DNA from: Phymorhynchus buccinoides
Lineage: Eukaryota; Mollusca; Gastropoda; Neogastropoda; Raphitomidae
Reading direction: 5' to 3'
DNA length: 64,000 nucleotides
Assembly: GCA_017654935.2 (NCBI GenBank)
Contig: CM065698.1
Span: 40,621,045-40,685,044 of the forward strand
Within the stretch, counting starts at the first letter, position 1; every line of letters begins with the position of its first letter. The position numbers were made by a program, and so were the translations under genes. The notes beneath the pieces are model-generated. The model searched no databases, was not told where the DNA came from, and saw only the letters and a list, made by a program, of their open reading frames with translations. Positions 42,367-55,256 of the stretch are shown one piece after another.

Positions 42367-43087
42367 TTGGAGGCCATAGTTGGAAACAGTAAACTGGCAC
42401 AGAATAAGAGGGCAGACCTCAGACGCCAAGCGCAACGCAAAGCATCATGAAAGACATCTGGGATGAAATCTTGTCACTCTATGGTTTCTTGGTTGCATCC
42501 CTCGCAAATAAAAAAAGAAAAGAAAAAGAAAACAAATGATTTTCCTTTCCTTTTTTTTGTTTTTGTATCTGATGGATAAACTCGATTATCTTAAAAACAA
42601 TATTTCTGGTTATCAAACTACAGCTATGTAAAGAATATAACTAAAAACAGACTCAGTTATTTTAAAGCGAATTCCAGTTGTGAAATAAACAGAAAGAAAC
42701 AGTAGAAAAACACACCTTGTATCAGACTAACATCAAAGATTAACCCTTTAATTATTTACTGTCAAGTTGTTGTGCAATGTCGTACACCTCCATCAGGTGT
42801 TATTATTTTTAATTAGGGCCCTTCGTTAGTTTTTTCCCCCTCCAGCTATGCTATTTGTTACAGCCTTTGCTATTTTTTTGGTCTTTAGTTTGTTGTTGTT
42901 TTCTTTTTCTTATTTTAAATTTCACTTCTCTTATTTTTCTTTCTTTTTTCCTGTTTTGTGTGTGTGTGTGCCCTTCGTTAGATTACGAGTAGTCGTGTTC
43001 GTAAAGAGACAGACAAATACAAAGCAACATTTCTTCGAAGGAGGCACTAACTCAAAGGTGAACTCATTGTGCGTTGGGGTTTTGCAG

Positions 43088-43225
43088 GCCAAAATGAACA
43101 GGACTGAAGGGGAGTACTGGGCAAAGCGACCCCTGACGCAGGAAATGATAAATTATGCAGCCAGTGACGTCATCGCTCTCGCCCCTCCCCCCCCCCATTC
43201 CGGAAATGTACACTGAGCAGAAGCG
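43088..43225 (+). pseudogene. Inverted copy of the ExoIII exon, frameshifted
   Basis: It reads AKMNRTEGEYWAKRPLTQEM then INYAASDVIAL, after which a 16-base C-rich insertion (cccctcccccccccca) precedes the original continuation TTCCGGAAATGTACACTGAG. 138 bases instead of 122 shifts the frame by one, so the splice to the following exon would be out of frame. The catalytic Y-AAS-D is retained upstream of the lesion. Because the insertion is a homopolymer-rich run, sequencing error is possible. No ExoI or ExoII exon accompanies it on this strand. Confidence 0.8.
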
Positions 43226-43261
43226 GTAAGAAACTTCTTGGAATTTCATAAGATGACAATC

Positions 43262-43700
43262 GAAATTTAATCTGTACACTAACAAAAGAACATATACAAA
43301 ATGTACACTAACAAAAGAACATATACAAAATGTACACTAACAAAAGAACATATACAGAATCTGTACACTAACAAAAGAACATACACAGAATCTGTACACT
43401 AACAAAAGAACATATACAGAATCTGTACACTAACAAAAGAACATATACAGAATCTGTACACTAACAAAAGAACATATACAGAATCTGTACACTGACACAA
43501 AAGAACATATACAGAATCTGTACACTAACAAAAGAACAGATACAGAATCTGTACACTAACAAAAGAACAAACACAGAATCTGTTCACTGACAAAAAATAA
43601 CAGACACAGAATCTGTTCACTAACAAAAGAAAAGATACAGAATATGATACACTAACAAAAGAAACAGATACAGATTCTGCACGCTAACAAAAGATCAGAT
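43262..43700 (-). repeat. 31-bp satellite, inverted copy
   Basis: ACACTAACAAAAGAACATAT plus ACAGAATCTGT. Enriched in the 'atatac' variant compared with the left arm, so the two arrays have diverged or been homogenised separately. Confidence 0.9.
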
Positions 43701-44154
43701 CTATGTTTAATTGACTTCGTGCAGTATAACATGTACACAACCTTGATGGAGAGACACACAACATCAGTGGTTTATAGTTGTTTGTGCGGAATAAAAATAA
43801 ATAAGTAAGTCTTAATAGGGCATCCTATTAAACTTATACTCCTCCACAGAAGAAGTTTATAAGGAACTTTTCTTCAAGCGCGTAACACAAAGATGCATCA
43901 GTCAAATCATTTGAAGATGGTTTCTTCAGTTTCAAATTTTATTAGGCCTTATTTGATCTATTTGAAGCAATGCAATGGCTCAGCAACACTTCTTTTGAAG
44001 CGGTCCTTAACTCGTGATGAGCAGGAAAAGCTTATTTGCCTTTCATAAACCTGAAAACAATTTCAGGAGAACCGAATAACAAACCTTTTTTTAAATAATG
44101 GTTGTTTGTGTATGAGGACTTCAGGAGGGCCAGCTGATCTTATACATGACTGTT

Positions 44155-44398
44155 ATGGTTATTGCAACAGCCAGCAGCCAGTGGTAACAGTAGTAGATGG
44201 TAGTACAAGTATTAGTAGTAGTAGTAGTAGTAGTTTTAGTAGTAGCGATATTGGTAGTAGTAGTAATAGTGGTAGTAGTAGTAGTAAGTAGTTGTAGTGG
44301 TAGTAGTATAGTAGTGGTAGTAGTAAGTAGCCCCAATGGTAGTAGTAGTAGTAATAGTCTTAATCATCGTCATCTTCGTTGTAGTCGTTTTTAGGCCT

Positions 44399-44439
<41 letters not shown>

Positions 44440-44459
44440 AGTAGTAGTAGTTAGTAGTC

Positions 44460-44493
<34 letters not shown>

Positions 44494-44809
44494 GAAAAGT
44501 TGGTGTATAATTAAAAAAACCCTTTCATTAGCCACAGGGAAAACTGAGAAATTATCGATTTTCTTATTATACAGTGTGAAAACAAATCAGGTAGACTCAA
44601 TTCTGTGAAAAATAGTCTAGAAGATATATTTTTTCTTTTTTTTTCTTTCCTGGCTTGTTTAAACCAAAATCCACCATTCCAGGACTATGACATCAATAGT
44701 TGTGACATCATCAATGACATCATTCAGTAGGAGATTATCTGGTAGGGTTTTAATTAAATTAAGCTTAGTAGGTTCGTAGTAGCAGCAACAGCAGTAGCAG
44801 CAATAAGAC

Positions 44810-44876
<67 letters not shown>

Positions 44877-44880
44877 TGAC
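44155..44880. repeat. (GTA)n arrays and MITE-like block, inverted copy
   Basis: Triplets at 44195-44360, 44400-44495 and 44808-44876, with the 3176-type element at about 44515-44760 between them. Confidence 0.9.
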
Positions 44881-45010
44881 ACAGATAGTAGTAGTAGTAA
44901 GTAGTTGTAGTTGGTTGTTGTTGTTTGTGCCTGGCAGCAGCAGCTTCAGCAAAATTAGTTGTTATTGTTGTTGTTGTTGCTGCTATTGTTGATAAATATT
45001 TCGATTGCAG

Positions 45011-45195
45011 GAATTCTGGAAGACATGGGTCTAACAGCCAGCTTTCAGCGGCGAGTGCAGCGAGAAATAAAGGCCGCTGCAGACACGGAGGAATGGGAAG
45101 CACTGAAGAAGGAGGACCTGGACATGGTGCTCAGCATTTTTAAGAAAGCCGCCGGAACTCTTGGAACACAGCGCTTGAAAGACATCACCGATGAG
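45011..45195 (+). pseudogene. Inverted copy of the 37508-37691 exon
   Basis: It encodes ILEDMGLTASFQRRVQREIK and onward, identical to the - strand exon through QRLKDITDE. The 5' edge reads GCAG|GAATTCTGGA instead of GCAG|ACTTCTGGA, one base longer, so its phase no longer fits the upstream copy. The donor GATGAG|gtgact is retained. Confidence 0.75.
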
Positions 45196-45990
45196 GTGAC
45201 TGATTTACTAAGTGCATTCGCGCAAGAACAAAAATGAATAGGAGTTTTGTTTATTTTATCTTGTCTAAAGGTTGTACATTATTTTTTAACAGCACAGATG
45301 CTAAGATTGTTCATGGGATGATAATGGGTTTTTTTCTAAACAAAATAGTCTTATACAAATTATAGATATCAACTGTTCGCCCATTGAAACGACGCCTGTT
45401 AGAGAAGTGTAATGTGAAAAGACGTTACTATTTTAGCGTGATAGATATTCAGCAATGTAATCCATTAAAGCCGTCTCAGACTGTTCATCCAGTTGGATGA
45501 AAGTGGTTCTGACCTTTCCCTAATTTTCCTTTCTGTTGACAGAGAGAGTAGACATCACAAATGCACATTTTGGTCGTATGAAACTCTTCCAACCGGTCCG
45601 AAGGAATTGGCAACTGCGCCATTTGCTTCAATCTCACTCAGGCAGTTGTGGGGGAAACAACCAGTGCTTGCTGATAGTGTGAGGACGGCACACGACCACA
45701 AGTAGTTGAACGGGGTTCACAACTGAATTTTCTTTCAACTAAAAGGCTGGATAATGTGAAGCGGTTTCTATTCCCTCATAACGAAGAAGAAGAGTCTGAT
45801 TAACGTCCTCCATCCTGAAACAGGCACATGTGGGGTATTTGTAGATAAAAAGACGGGGGGGCGATCCTGGAGGCACTGCAATACCATGAAAGTCCCGAAG
45901 TGTTTTCAAAGATAAGGATAGGTTGTAAAAAGCAAAATCAGCCATCATAACGCTAACCTTGACAGCTTCTGTCTGTCTCGTGCCTGGCAG

Positions 45991-46125
45991 AACGTGCTGG
46001 CAGCCCTGGACTACGTGCGCCTGAGCGAACTGGCCGACATGAACCTCCCCCCGGTCATCCGGGACCTGAAGCTGCAGCAGGTGCAGGCCAAGCTGGATGA
46101 GGTGGAGAAGGAGATGCTGATCAAG
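45991..46125 (+). pseudogene. Inverted copy of the 36586-36720 exon
   Basis: 135 bases with intact acceptor (cgtgcctggcag) and donor (AAG|gtaggt). One residue differs (Gln to Lys at VEKEM). Open in itself, but part of a copy lacking the catalytic N-terminal exons. Confidence 0.75.
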
Positions 46126-46697
46126 GTAGGTTATGTCTGAACTTAACTCCATGAACCGTGTGGTAGAGAGGGGAAGACCCGAAGGCAAGGGTGGTTAGTG
46201 TCGGGAACTAAAACATTTGGATGGAAAGGAAGGCAAAGCATAGGAGGTGTGAGAGTCTAGGAAAGAAAGGATCGGCTTTGAGCTTTGATTAGCCTAGTCT
46301 GGTGCACATTCTATCTTGTCTTTGCTTGCGCATAACCTAATAATTATTTGTGCACAAGTGGCAGATAATGTCAGGATCTTCATTCTTTGTATGGTAAAGT
46401 CTACAAATCAATATGTAGGCATATTGATCGAAATTAAAATGTTGGCCATTATGTATTACAATCGCTTCCAATGTGTCTTTGTCTGTGTATACACGTTGGG
46501 TGGGGATAGTGTTATAATTGCATATCTACCATCCCTTGTTTTAATCTGCCATCAATTATTTGCCAGAAATGTTTGATTTTATAGGACTGTGGTTCCAGAT
46601 GACAAGTTGGCCAATCCTGAAGATTACTTTCTACCAGCCTTTCTCGATCCTGATTTTAGGAGCATGCCTGAACTACTTTCACCCATATTTTCTGCAG

Positions 46698-47210
46698 GGA
46701 AAGGACTTCAACGTCCATGGCATCTGCAAGCAGCTGTCTCCCTGGGTCATAGCTCTGGAAGGCCAACCCCTGATGAAGGAGCAGGCCCAGCGCCTGATGA
46801 CCAGGGTGGACCTGCTCGTCCTGGAAGACCTGAAAATCAAGTACACTCAATCCACCCCAGTCCTCCACCTGGCCCAGTATGAGAAGTGGATCCTCACCCG
46901 TCACGTCCGGCCCAAGGGAGAAAACGACGCCTCGGTGAACCCCGTGCTGCTCCGTCTCTACTGGATGGCCAAGCTGGAAGACCTGGAAGACAGCATCAAG
47001 AAGTTTCGGGCCGATCCCGGCAGCTACAGGGCTTCCGAAGGCTTCGTGAAGGTGCTGAAGTTCTACACCAGCGGGCCGGTGCCGGCCAGGCTGAAGGAGC
47101 TGGGAAGGGGTTTCCTGTCGACTTTGCAAGATGCGGGCAAGGTCACTCGCCCCCAGCGGGGTGGTGGAGGCATGTGGAGAGGAGGAGCTGCTCAAGAGGA
47201 CTGGTATTAA
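46698..47210 (+). pseudogene. Inverted copy of the terminal EXD1-like exon
   Basis: Same length (513 bases) and reading frame as 35503-36015. The first 25 codons differ at nine residues (for example GKDFNVHGICKQLSPWVIAL), the next 130 or so codons are identical, and the end reads GMWRGGAAQEDWY. It could still be translated if an upstream promoter and exons existed, but none are present on this strand. Called pseudogene because the set is incomplete and frameshifted. Confidence 0.75.
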
Positions 47211-47244
47211 AAGGGACTGGTTGCACGTCCCATCTGCATACAGC

Positions 47245-48420
47245 TTTTTTCATAGCTGATTTTATAAGTAGGCCCTACTAGTAGCTGTAATTGTCATCTA
47301 CACGAAGTTTCTTTTATCGCTGATTTTATAAGTAGGCCCTACTAGTAGCTGTAATTGTCATCCACACGAAGTTTCTTTTATCGATGATTTTATAAGTAGG
47401 CCCTACTAGTAGCTGTAATTGTCATCCACACGAAGTTTCTTTTATCGATGATTTTATAAGTAGGCCTTACTAGTAGCTGTAATTGTCATCCACACGAAGT
47501 TTCTTTTATCGATGATTTTATAAGTAGGCCCTACTAGTAGCTGTAATTGTCATCCACACGAAGTTTCTTTTATCGCTGATTTTATAAGTAGGCCTTACTA
47601 GTAGCTGTAATTGTCATCCACACGATCGAAGTTTCTTTTATCGCTGATTTTATAAGTAGGCTCTACTAATAGCTGTAATTGTCATCTACACGAAGTTTCT
47701 TTTATCGCTGATTTTATAAGTAGGCCCTACTAGTAGCTGTAATTGTCATCTACACGAAGTTTCTTTTATCGATGATTTTATAAGTAGGCCCTACTAGTAG
47801 CTATAATTGTCATCTACACGAAGTTTCTTTTATCACTGATTTTATAAGTAGGCCCTACTAGTAGCTGTAATTGTCATCCACACGAAGTTTCTTTTATCGC
47901 CGATTTTATAAGTAGGCCCTACTAGTAGCTGTAATTGTCATCCACACGAAGTTTCTTTTATCGCTGATTTTCTAAGTAGGCCCTACTAGTAGCTGTAATT
48001 GTCATCCACACGAAGTTTCTTTTATCGATGATTTTATAAGTAGGCCTTACTAGTAGCTGTAATTGTCATCCACACGAAGTTTCTTTTATCGCTGATTTTA
48101 TAAGTAGGCCTTACTAGTAGCTGTAATTGTCATCCACACGAAGTTTCTTTTATCGATGATTTTATAAGTAGGCCCTACTAGTAGCTGTAATTGTCATCCA
48201 CACGAAGTTTCTTTTATCGCTGATTTTATAAGTAGGCCTTACTAGTAGCTGTAATTGTCATCCACACGAAGTTTCTTTTATCGCTGATTTTATAAGTAGG
48301 CCTTACTAGTAGCTGTAATTGTCATCCACACGAAGTTTCTTTTATCGATGATTTTATAAGTAGGCCCTACTAGTAGCTATAATTGTCATCTACACGAAGT
48401 TTCTTTTATCGCCGATTTTG
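47245..48420 (-). repeat. 64-bp satellite, inverted copy
   Basis: About 18 units, with more CTACACG and GGCCC variants than the left arm. Confidence 0.95.
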
Positions 48421-49850
48421 TCAACTGCACTTGCCATCTTATCATGTAGGAAGTTTTTTGTGTGTTTGTTTATTGCTGATTTGAAAAGAGATAGGCTGCG
48501 TTTTTCATATACCCAGTTTTTTCATTGCTGATTTCTAAGGGGATTGGTGGCACTGTTTCAGCTGCACACTCTTTTACTATCAGTATCCCATTTTATACAA
48601 ATGTCGTTCACCGCATAGACCTTGCGGTCTGTATCCCAATGATATAATCCTCTTGATTATGGTTAAACTCCGCGTTTTGTACATTTTGTATTGTCATAAA
48701 GGAATTCACCAGTAATTCAGTAATCCATACTCTGCCCCTTTTCCAGACCCATCCATATACTAATTTATCAACGCAATCAGCATTATGGATAGCATTTTAT
48801 TTTTATATGGAGCTTAAAAGGGCACAGATGCTTTCTATAACAGGTTCCAAAAATAATAATAATAATATTAGTAGCTAGTTTCTTTATTCGACGATTTTGT
48901 CAACTGCACTTGCCATCTTATCATGTAGGAAGTTTTTTGTGTGTTTGTTTATTGCTGATTTGAAAAGAAATAGGTTGCATTTTTCATCTACCCAGTTTTT
49001 TCATTGCTGATTTCTAAGGGGATTGGTTGCACTTTTCAGCTGCACACTCTTTTACTATCAGTATCCCATTTTATACAAATGTCGTTCACCGCATAGACCT
49101 TGCGGTCTGTATCCCAATGATATAATCCTCTTGATTATGGTTAAACTCCGCGTTTTGTACATTTTGTATTGTCATAAAGGAATTCACCAGTAATTCAGTA
49201 ATCCATACTCTGCCCCTTTTCCAGACCCATCCATATACTAATTTATCAACGCAATCAGCATTATGGATAGCATTTTATTTTTATATGGAGCTTAAAAGGG
49301 CACAGATGCTTTCTATAACAGGTTTCAAAAATAATCATAATAATATTAGTAGCTAGTTTCTTTATCACCGATTTTGTCAACTGCACTTGCCATCTTATCA
49401 TGTAGGAAGTTTTTTGTGTGTGTTTGTTTATTGCTGATTTGAAAAGAAATAGGTTGCATTTTTCATCTACCCAGAGTTTTTTCATTGCTGATTTCTAAGG
49501 GGATTGGTTGCACTTTTCAGCTGCACACTCCTTTACTATCAGTATCCCATTTTATACAAATGTCGTTCACCGCATAGACCTTGCGGTCTGTATCCCAATG
49601 ATATAATCCTCTTGATTATGGTTAAACTCCGCGTTTTGTACATTTTATATTGTCATAAAGGAATTCATCAGTAATTCAGTAATCCATACTCTGCCCCTTT
49701 TCCAGACCCATCCATATACTAATTTATCAACGCAATCAGCTTTATGGATAGCATTTTATTTTTATATGGAGCTTAAAAGGGCACAGATGCTTTCTATAAC
49801 AGGTTTCAAAAATAATAATAATAATAATAATAATATGTTGTTATGTGGCG
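48421..49850 (-). repeat. About 478-bp tandem repeat, inverted copy, three units
   Basis: AGCTTAAAAGGGCACAGATG recurs at 48810, 49289 and 49769. The first unit is the most damaged. Confidence 0.95.
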
Positions 49851-50407
49851 GTAAAAAGGTCAAGCAGATTCCGGAAATGAGTTCGAAGTTTGTAAAATTT
49901 TATGTTAGCACATATTTCTTTTGCGTGATCATGATTTTATTTCTTAAAACATAACGTATTTTATGTCATCGTTGTTCTATTGTATTTACTATTCATGGTT
50001 TCGTGTTGTTGTTTTTTTACCTAGGAGATTTCTCAGAAAAGAGCAAATGAATTAGAAGTGTATGCAACTACTTTATTTAATCATGATTTCACCACACCTA
50101 GTAGCCCCATTTGTTTTTCTGCGCTTTACATTTTAACTATCAAAGAGGCTGTATTAAAGAGCTGGTCTTTTTCTACGCAGATAAACGTTATACAGAATTT
50201 GGTGTGTGCGTGCGTGCTTGCATGTGTGTGTGTGTGAGTGTGTGCGTGTGTGTGTGTGTGTGCGCGCGCGCACGCGCGTGTGTTGATTGTCACATGTGAA
50301 TCCGTGACTGTAAATAAGTGTCATTTACATAAATAATATTAGATTACTACGAACAGAAAATTGCTTAAGATCTGTGTACACGTTAACATTATTCATAAAA
50401 TATCTCT

Positions 50408-50480
50408 ATTTTGCCATGGCAACACAGTGAGTTTTAAGTCATATTATGAGTGTTCTAACACTGTGTTGCCATGGGGAAAC
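50408..50480. repeat. Palindromic X-box-like element, inverted copy
   Basis: TTTTGCCATGGCAACACAGT and ACACTGTGTTGCCATGGGGA; mirror of 32274-32345. Confidence 0.7.
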
Positions 50481-51454
50481 AAAAGGATTTCTTTGATTAT
50501 TCCCATCATTATTTAAAACAAAAGTGTTTTTCTGTACACGGAAGGTGACCATTAATTTTGTACAGTTAGACCATACCAACTAAAATGATTTCGTTGCCAT
50601 ACCCCAAAAATTATTTCCTTGCCTATTCACAAGTCCTAAAAGTAGGTCTAATAGAACGACGGCACAGATGAAGATCCGTTTAACGTTCTCCGCGACCTGG
50701 AACAGGTACATGTGGGACATTGATAGCTATAAAGATAGTGGGACGATCCTGGAGGTACTGCAATACCAGGAAAGTCCCGAATTTTGTAATAAATACAGAT
50801 GAATACCATGTCATTAGACGATTTTCGGAAAAAGAAAAAGTAGGGGAGAGCACTTCGTGAAAATTAGAGTTGTTTACCTCCATTACTCAGTCAAACACCA
50901 TAGCAACAATGCAACAATGGCGTAGAAGCTTGAAACCGCAGGATGCGAGTTAGTGACTTGCAAACATATTTTTTTAGAAAAATTAGGGGTGACCAGTAGC
51001 CACAAACTGAAAGAACTTGCAAAATGTGAGGTAAAAAATATGAATGACATCATTTTTTTTTAATGGCGCACTGTGTTCTAAGAGTTGTATGGCCTGCTCT
51101 CAGCACACGAGTCGAGAGCTGGGGATCTAGCTGATGGTAGAGTAACTTTCCCCTGTTAGACCGATGGAATTATGCAAGATCACTCACACACAACATTAAA
51201 TTACTCCCCTTAATTATTTCAGAACAATTCCTATTTAAGACGATTGAAACTGCCGGAATGGACTGATGAAATTGCATAGTTTTTTTGTGTGCATTGAATG
51301 GCGCTCATTACTCTCAAAAAAGGAGAGAAAAACATAATTATGCAGGAAACAAACACAAATGTTTTTTAAGAAAATAAAAAAGAAAGGTCTCCTTTTCAAT
51401 TGTAGAAACTTTTATTAGACATTGATCGATTTTGATACTATACTTATTGTAATA

Positions 51455-51665
51455 TACTTGTGGCGGTACCATAGCCAATGAAGTTTAACCGAGGCGTGGT
51501 CACCGTTACACAAATCTGTATTAATTTTAAAAACTTGGGACTTTACTGGTGTTTGCACTGCCTCTGGGCATTGCCTCCAGGATTTTTCCAACCATCTTTG
51601 TATTTACAAAATTGTCCCATATGTGTCTATGACCGAAAGGACGTAAAACACCATTTTTCATTCAA
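51455..51665 (-). mobile_element. Interspersed element E3, inverted copy
   Basis: TGTGGCGGTACCATAGCC to GACCGAAAGGACGTAAAACA; mirror of 31105-31315 with several small insertions. Confidence 0.7.
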
Positions 51666-52739
51666 ACTTTCATTAGATAACCAAAATAATATAATTTAAA
51701 AAAACCACGAAAACACTTAGTATAGGCCTGTCACATAATTAAATGCGTACAATTTTATCCCGAATGCAACCAGTCTTTAAATACTCTTATTCATCCATGA
51801 TCAGATGTTTTTCGCACCAGAAAATGGACTTGTGTTTAATAAACGAACACTTTTATTTTAGTAGTGACGCATAAATACTAAACTTTTTAACGCATTATTA
51901 TTCATGCATTTTCTTGTTGAGGCATTGTCGCTTTTTTTGCTTTTTGCTTTTAAAAAAAACCCACAGCCAGTTGTTTTTTATTTTATGCGTCTGTGCGAAA
52001 TGATTTTACCCTACACATCCGGACAAATTATCTGTGAGTTTATGTGTTTTGTTTTAAATGGTGAAAAGGAGGATTTGATTCTGTGCAATTTAGGCGGCTG
52101 TGTCGTTTGTAAAAGGCATATGAGCGTGATCGGGTAAGATCCGAGATGTACCCCCAAGGGAATGTTTTTGGACAAATTAACAAACCTGAAACCTTGAGAA
52201 AGAGTGCGTGTGGTACGTGGTGGGTAAGAATGGTTTACGCTTCAAGTTGTTATTCCTTCCGAAAGCTCCTTGGGGGTACATGAATAAGAGAGAGGGAGAG
52301 GGGGGGGGGGTGGGCGGTAATAGTTGAGGACGACGCGTGAATGGGCTACCGAGGATAGGACTTATACTGCTGGATTTTTTTTCTTCGTGTGATTTTGTTC
52401 TGCTTGTAAAGTTGGCAAACATGTATGCTATGCTATGAACCTTATTTTGTAGTACCTTCACGGTCGAAGATGGTTTGGATTTTTTGTTTTAATAAGAGCA
52501 GCTTACTGTATAAAACAAAAAGTGATAGTAACTTTCGTACAGTTTTCCTCTCTGCTGTTGAAAATTGTACTTTTTGGTTTAAATTGTGTTGCCCCCACTT
52601 TTTTGTTGCTTTTGTCCTTTACGAAATAATATCACCCAAAAACCCAAAAACACAAGCGGGCGCACATGCTGGCCCCACGATCGACACGCCAAGCACATAC
52701 AACGCTTGCGCACATACACACTGACAACCGTGTGCACGC

Positions 52740-53575
52740 AACGCTCGGACGAAGACACACACAACACACACACACACATACAAACACAAACACAACAACA
52801 CACACACACACAAGAGCAAACACAGACAACGCAAAGCAAATGAAGTGCTGTGAAAAGATTGACTGCATTCATTTCACTCATGACATATCGTGTAGCCTAC
52901 TTGTTAGGTTAGAGTTTTGACAAGCTGCTTTTTTTCTGCATGTAGGTAGGACCTACGCCTATTTCTAATTGCTATAATAAAAAATATATAACAAAATAAA
53001 TAAAAACAGAACGGCGACTGATTTGGGACGACCTAAGCGTACGTGTACGTGTGTGTGTGTGTGTGTGTGTGTGTTCGCGCGCGTAAGTATATGTGTGTTT
53101 GTGCGCATGAATGTGTGTGATCGTGTGTGTCGTGTGAGTTTGTGTGTGGTGTGTGTGTGGGTGATGTGTTCGTGCGTGTGTGTGTCTATGTGTGCCCGAT
53201 TCTCTGCCTGCAGACGAATCCACACCACGAGCGTGCGCGCGAGTGTGAGAGAGCGTGTGTGTGTGTGTCTGTTTGCATGAGGGAGAGAGAGAGAGAGAGA
53301 GACAGAGAGACCAAACGCACAAGTTATTTTTGGGGGGGGGGGACCTTTCCACACTTTACGGACGACCGCACGTAAACACGTACACGTCATGGAAGTTTGA
53401 TCCCCTAAAGATTGGAGAAATAATTGTGGGCATACTGAACAATTATTTGACATACACAACACACACACAACAACACAAACACATGACACACACTGACCAC
53501 ACACACACACACACACACACCACACACACAACACACCACACAAACACACGCACCCACACAATCAATCAATCAATC
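52740..53575. repeat. Degraded CA/GT microsatellites of the right arm
   Basis: Mirrors of 29347-30190 but interrupted every few units (ACAACACACACACAACAACA), with a G run at 53332-53341 absent from the left arm. This is the noisiest part of the right arm. Confidence 0.85.
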
Positions 53576-53962
53576 AACTACTATTTATCTTTATAATCTC
53601 TTTATTTTATTTTGGTTCTCTCACTCTACTCACAGTCACACTGACAAATATTTATAAATCCACTCTTTCAACTACAATAAATGTCGCACATACTTTCTTT
53701 TCTTCTGAATTACATAGCAATAATATACGTCTTTCACACATCTTTTCCTTCTTCTCTTTTTACAACAGTGAATAAAACAAACAAGCAAACAAAAAAGGAG
53801 AGAAAGAAACGCAAAGAAAGGCAAGCGTAAAGAAAGAAGCGAGACACACACAAAAAGCATTAATTTGCTGCTGAGAAGAAAGCCGAGTCAATGGGCTGTT
53901 GTCTTCGGCTCTCATCGGCTTTCTTCGTCAGCAGGACGGAAAGACACGAAGAGTGGCGGGAT

Positions 53963-54034
53963 TTAACGAAGTTTGTTCAGAGCGGCGAGGACCAGGACGG
54001 AAAATAGAGTGGAACACAGTTGCAGAGTGGTGGC
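53963..54034 (-). pseudogene. Inverted copy of the hydrophobic-tail exon
   Basis: The 72 bases and the acceptor (ctttcag on the - strand) match 28872-28943, encoding the same ATTLQLCSTLFSVLVLAALN tail. The companion exons at 22090 and 25832 lie outside the duplicated arm, so this copy is orphaned unless they lie in the second gap. Confidence 0.8.
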
Positions 54035-54204
54035 CTGAAAGAAGAAAGAAAAAAAAGCTCACACACGTTTTTGTTGATATTGTCCAAGTAGCATACATAC
54101 ACACCTACACACATGTGGTCACACACGCACATGCACACACGCACACACATTCACACAAACACACACAAACACACACTTAAACTATTCATGTTGCCCCATA
54201 ACAT

Positions 54205-54372
54205 AAAACGCGCCAGTCACACGTCAGCTAAAATCGCACGACTGTACGACGCGATTCGATCACGTGATCTCTCGAAGCGCGAATCACATTTTTTGTTCTC
54301 AGTTGCAGACCACGTGATCGAATCGTATCGTACAGTCGTACGATTTTAGTGGACGTGTGGCTGGCCCACAAG
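54205..54372. mobile_element. Foldback element F, copy 3 (mirror of 28548)
   Basis: GCCAGTCACACGTCAGCTAA to GACGTGTGGCTGGCCC. Confidence 0.85.
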
Positions 54373-54477
54373 AGTGTGTCTATCTGTGAGTATCTTTGCT
54401 CAAGGACAGGCCCCGGCCGCTCAAATCCACCAACATGACTCTCAGCAGCAGGTGCAGTGTCTCATGAGGTGGGTGGC

Positions 54478-54800
54478 CCCGTGGGGATACCGTGCTCTTT
54501 CTGATGGGGGTCTTTCAATGTATAAATCGTTCCCCCACCTTCTGGAAGTTTCTGTGATTGTAACTTCCTTTAATCTGTCACTCTTTGACCCTGCCTCATT
54601 GCTTACCGTCATCTACTATCTTTCTGCCTTACCAGTCCATTCTCCTGCCATTTCCTTTCTTTCAAGAAACACTTTCGAAAAGATTATCTTCCAGCCGAAG
54701 TCGGACTTGCTCGGCCTAAACTATTTCTTAGTTAGGCGCATAACGGCCGGCAGCATGACGCATCTGCGCTCATAATTGACAGGAAACTGTCTGAGCGATC
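54478..54800 (-). repeat. Dispersed repeat E6, inverted copy
   Basis: CCCCGTGGGGATACCGTGCT to CTGTCTGAGCGATCG; mirror of 28130-28445. Confidence 0.75.
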
Positions 54801-54982
54801 GAATCGAAGAAGAAAGAAGAAGAAGAAGGGTGGCTCCTTGAGGACCTATCACTCTTTGCTCATTATGAACCATCGGGGATGAGACAGGGGTTGCATTAAT
54901 CATAATTTGAAAAAGAAAAAAAAATTTATATAGTGATGATCGAGTTGGAACTCAAAATGATGACGATGACGAGCAGTGTGAA

Positions 54983-55143
54983 GGGCCAGCCACACGTCCA
55001 CTAAAATCGCACGACTGTACGATACGATTCGGATCACGTGGTCTCCATGGCAAGAACAAATGTGATTGGCGCATCGAGTTCACGTGATCCGGAATCGTAT
55101 CGTACACTCGTGCGATTTTAATGGACGTGTGGCTGGCCCTTTA
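54983..55143. mobile_element. Foldback element F, copy 4 (mirror of 27811)
   Basis: GGGCCAGCCACACGTCCACT to GACGTGTGGCTGGCCCT. Confidence 0.85.
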
Positions 55144-55256
55144 GACTAAGTCAACACGGGGTATAGTAATATGTAAATTAGATTCAACTTCCAAAAACGA
55201 TTGGCTGTTTAGCCTAATTTGCGTTACTAAAATCCCGTTTTGATTGCTAAAACACA

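Larger units (their letters stand above)
41536..55256 (-). repeat. Right arm of giant inverted duplication
   Basis: Inverse of 27660-41528 throughout, including all intron repeats, EXD1-like exons, the terminal exon of the Gly/His/Asp-rich gene and both foldback elements. It stops at the 500-N gap. Microsatellites differ in length and purity from the left arm. Confidence 0.9.
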
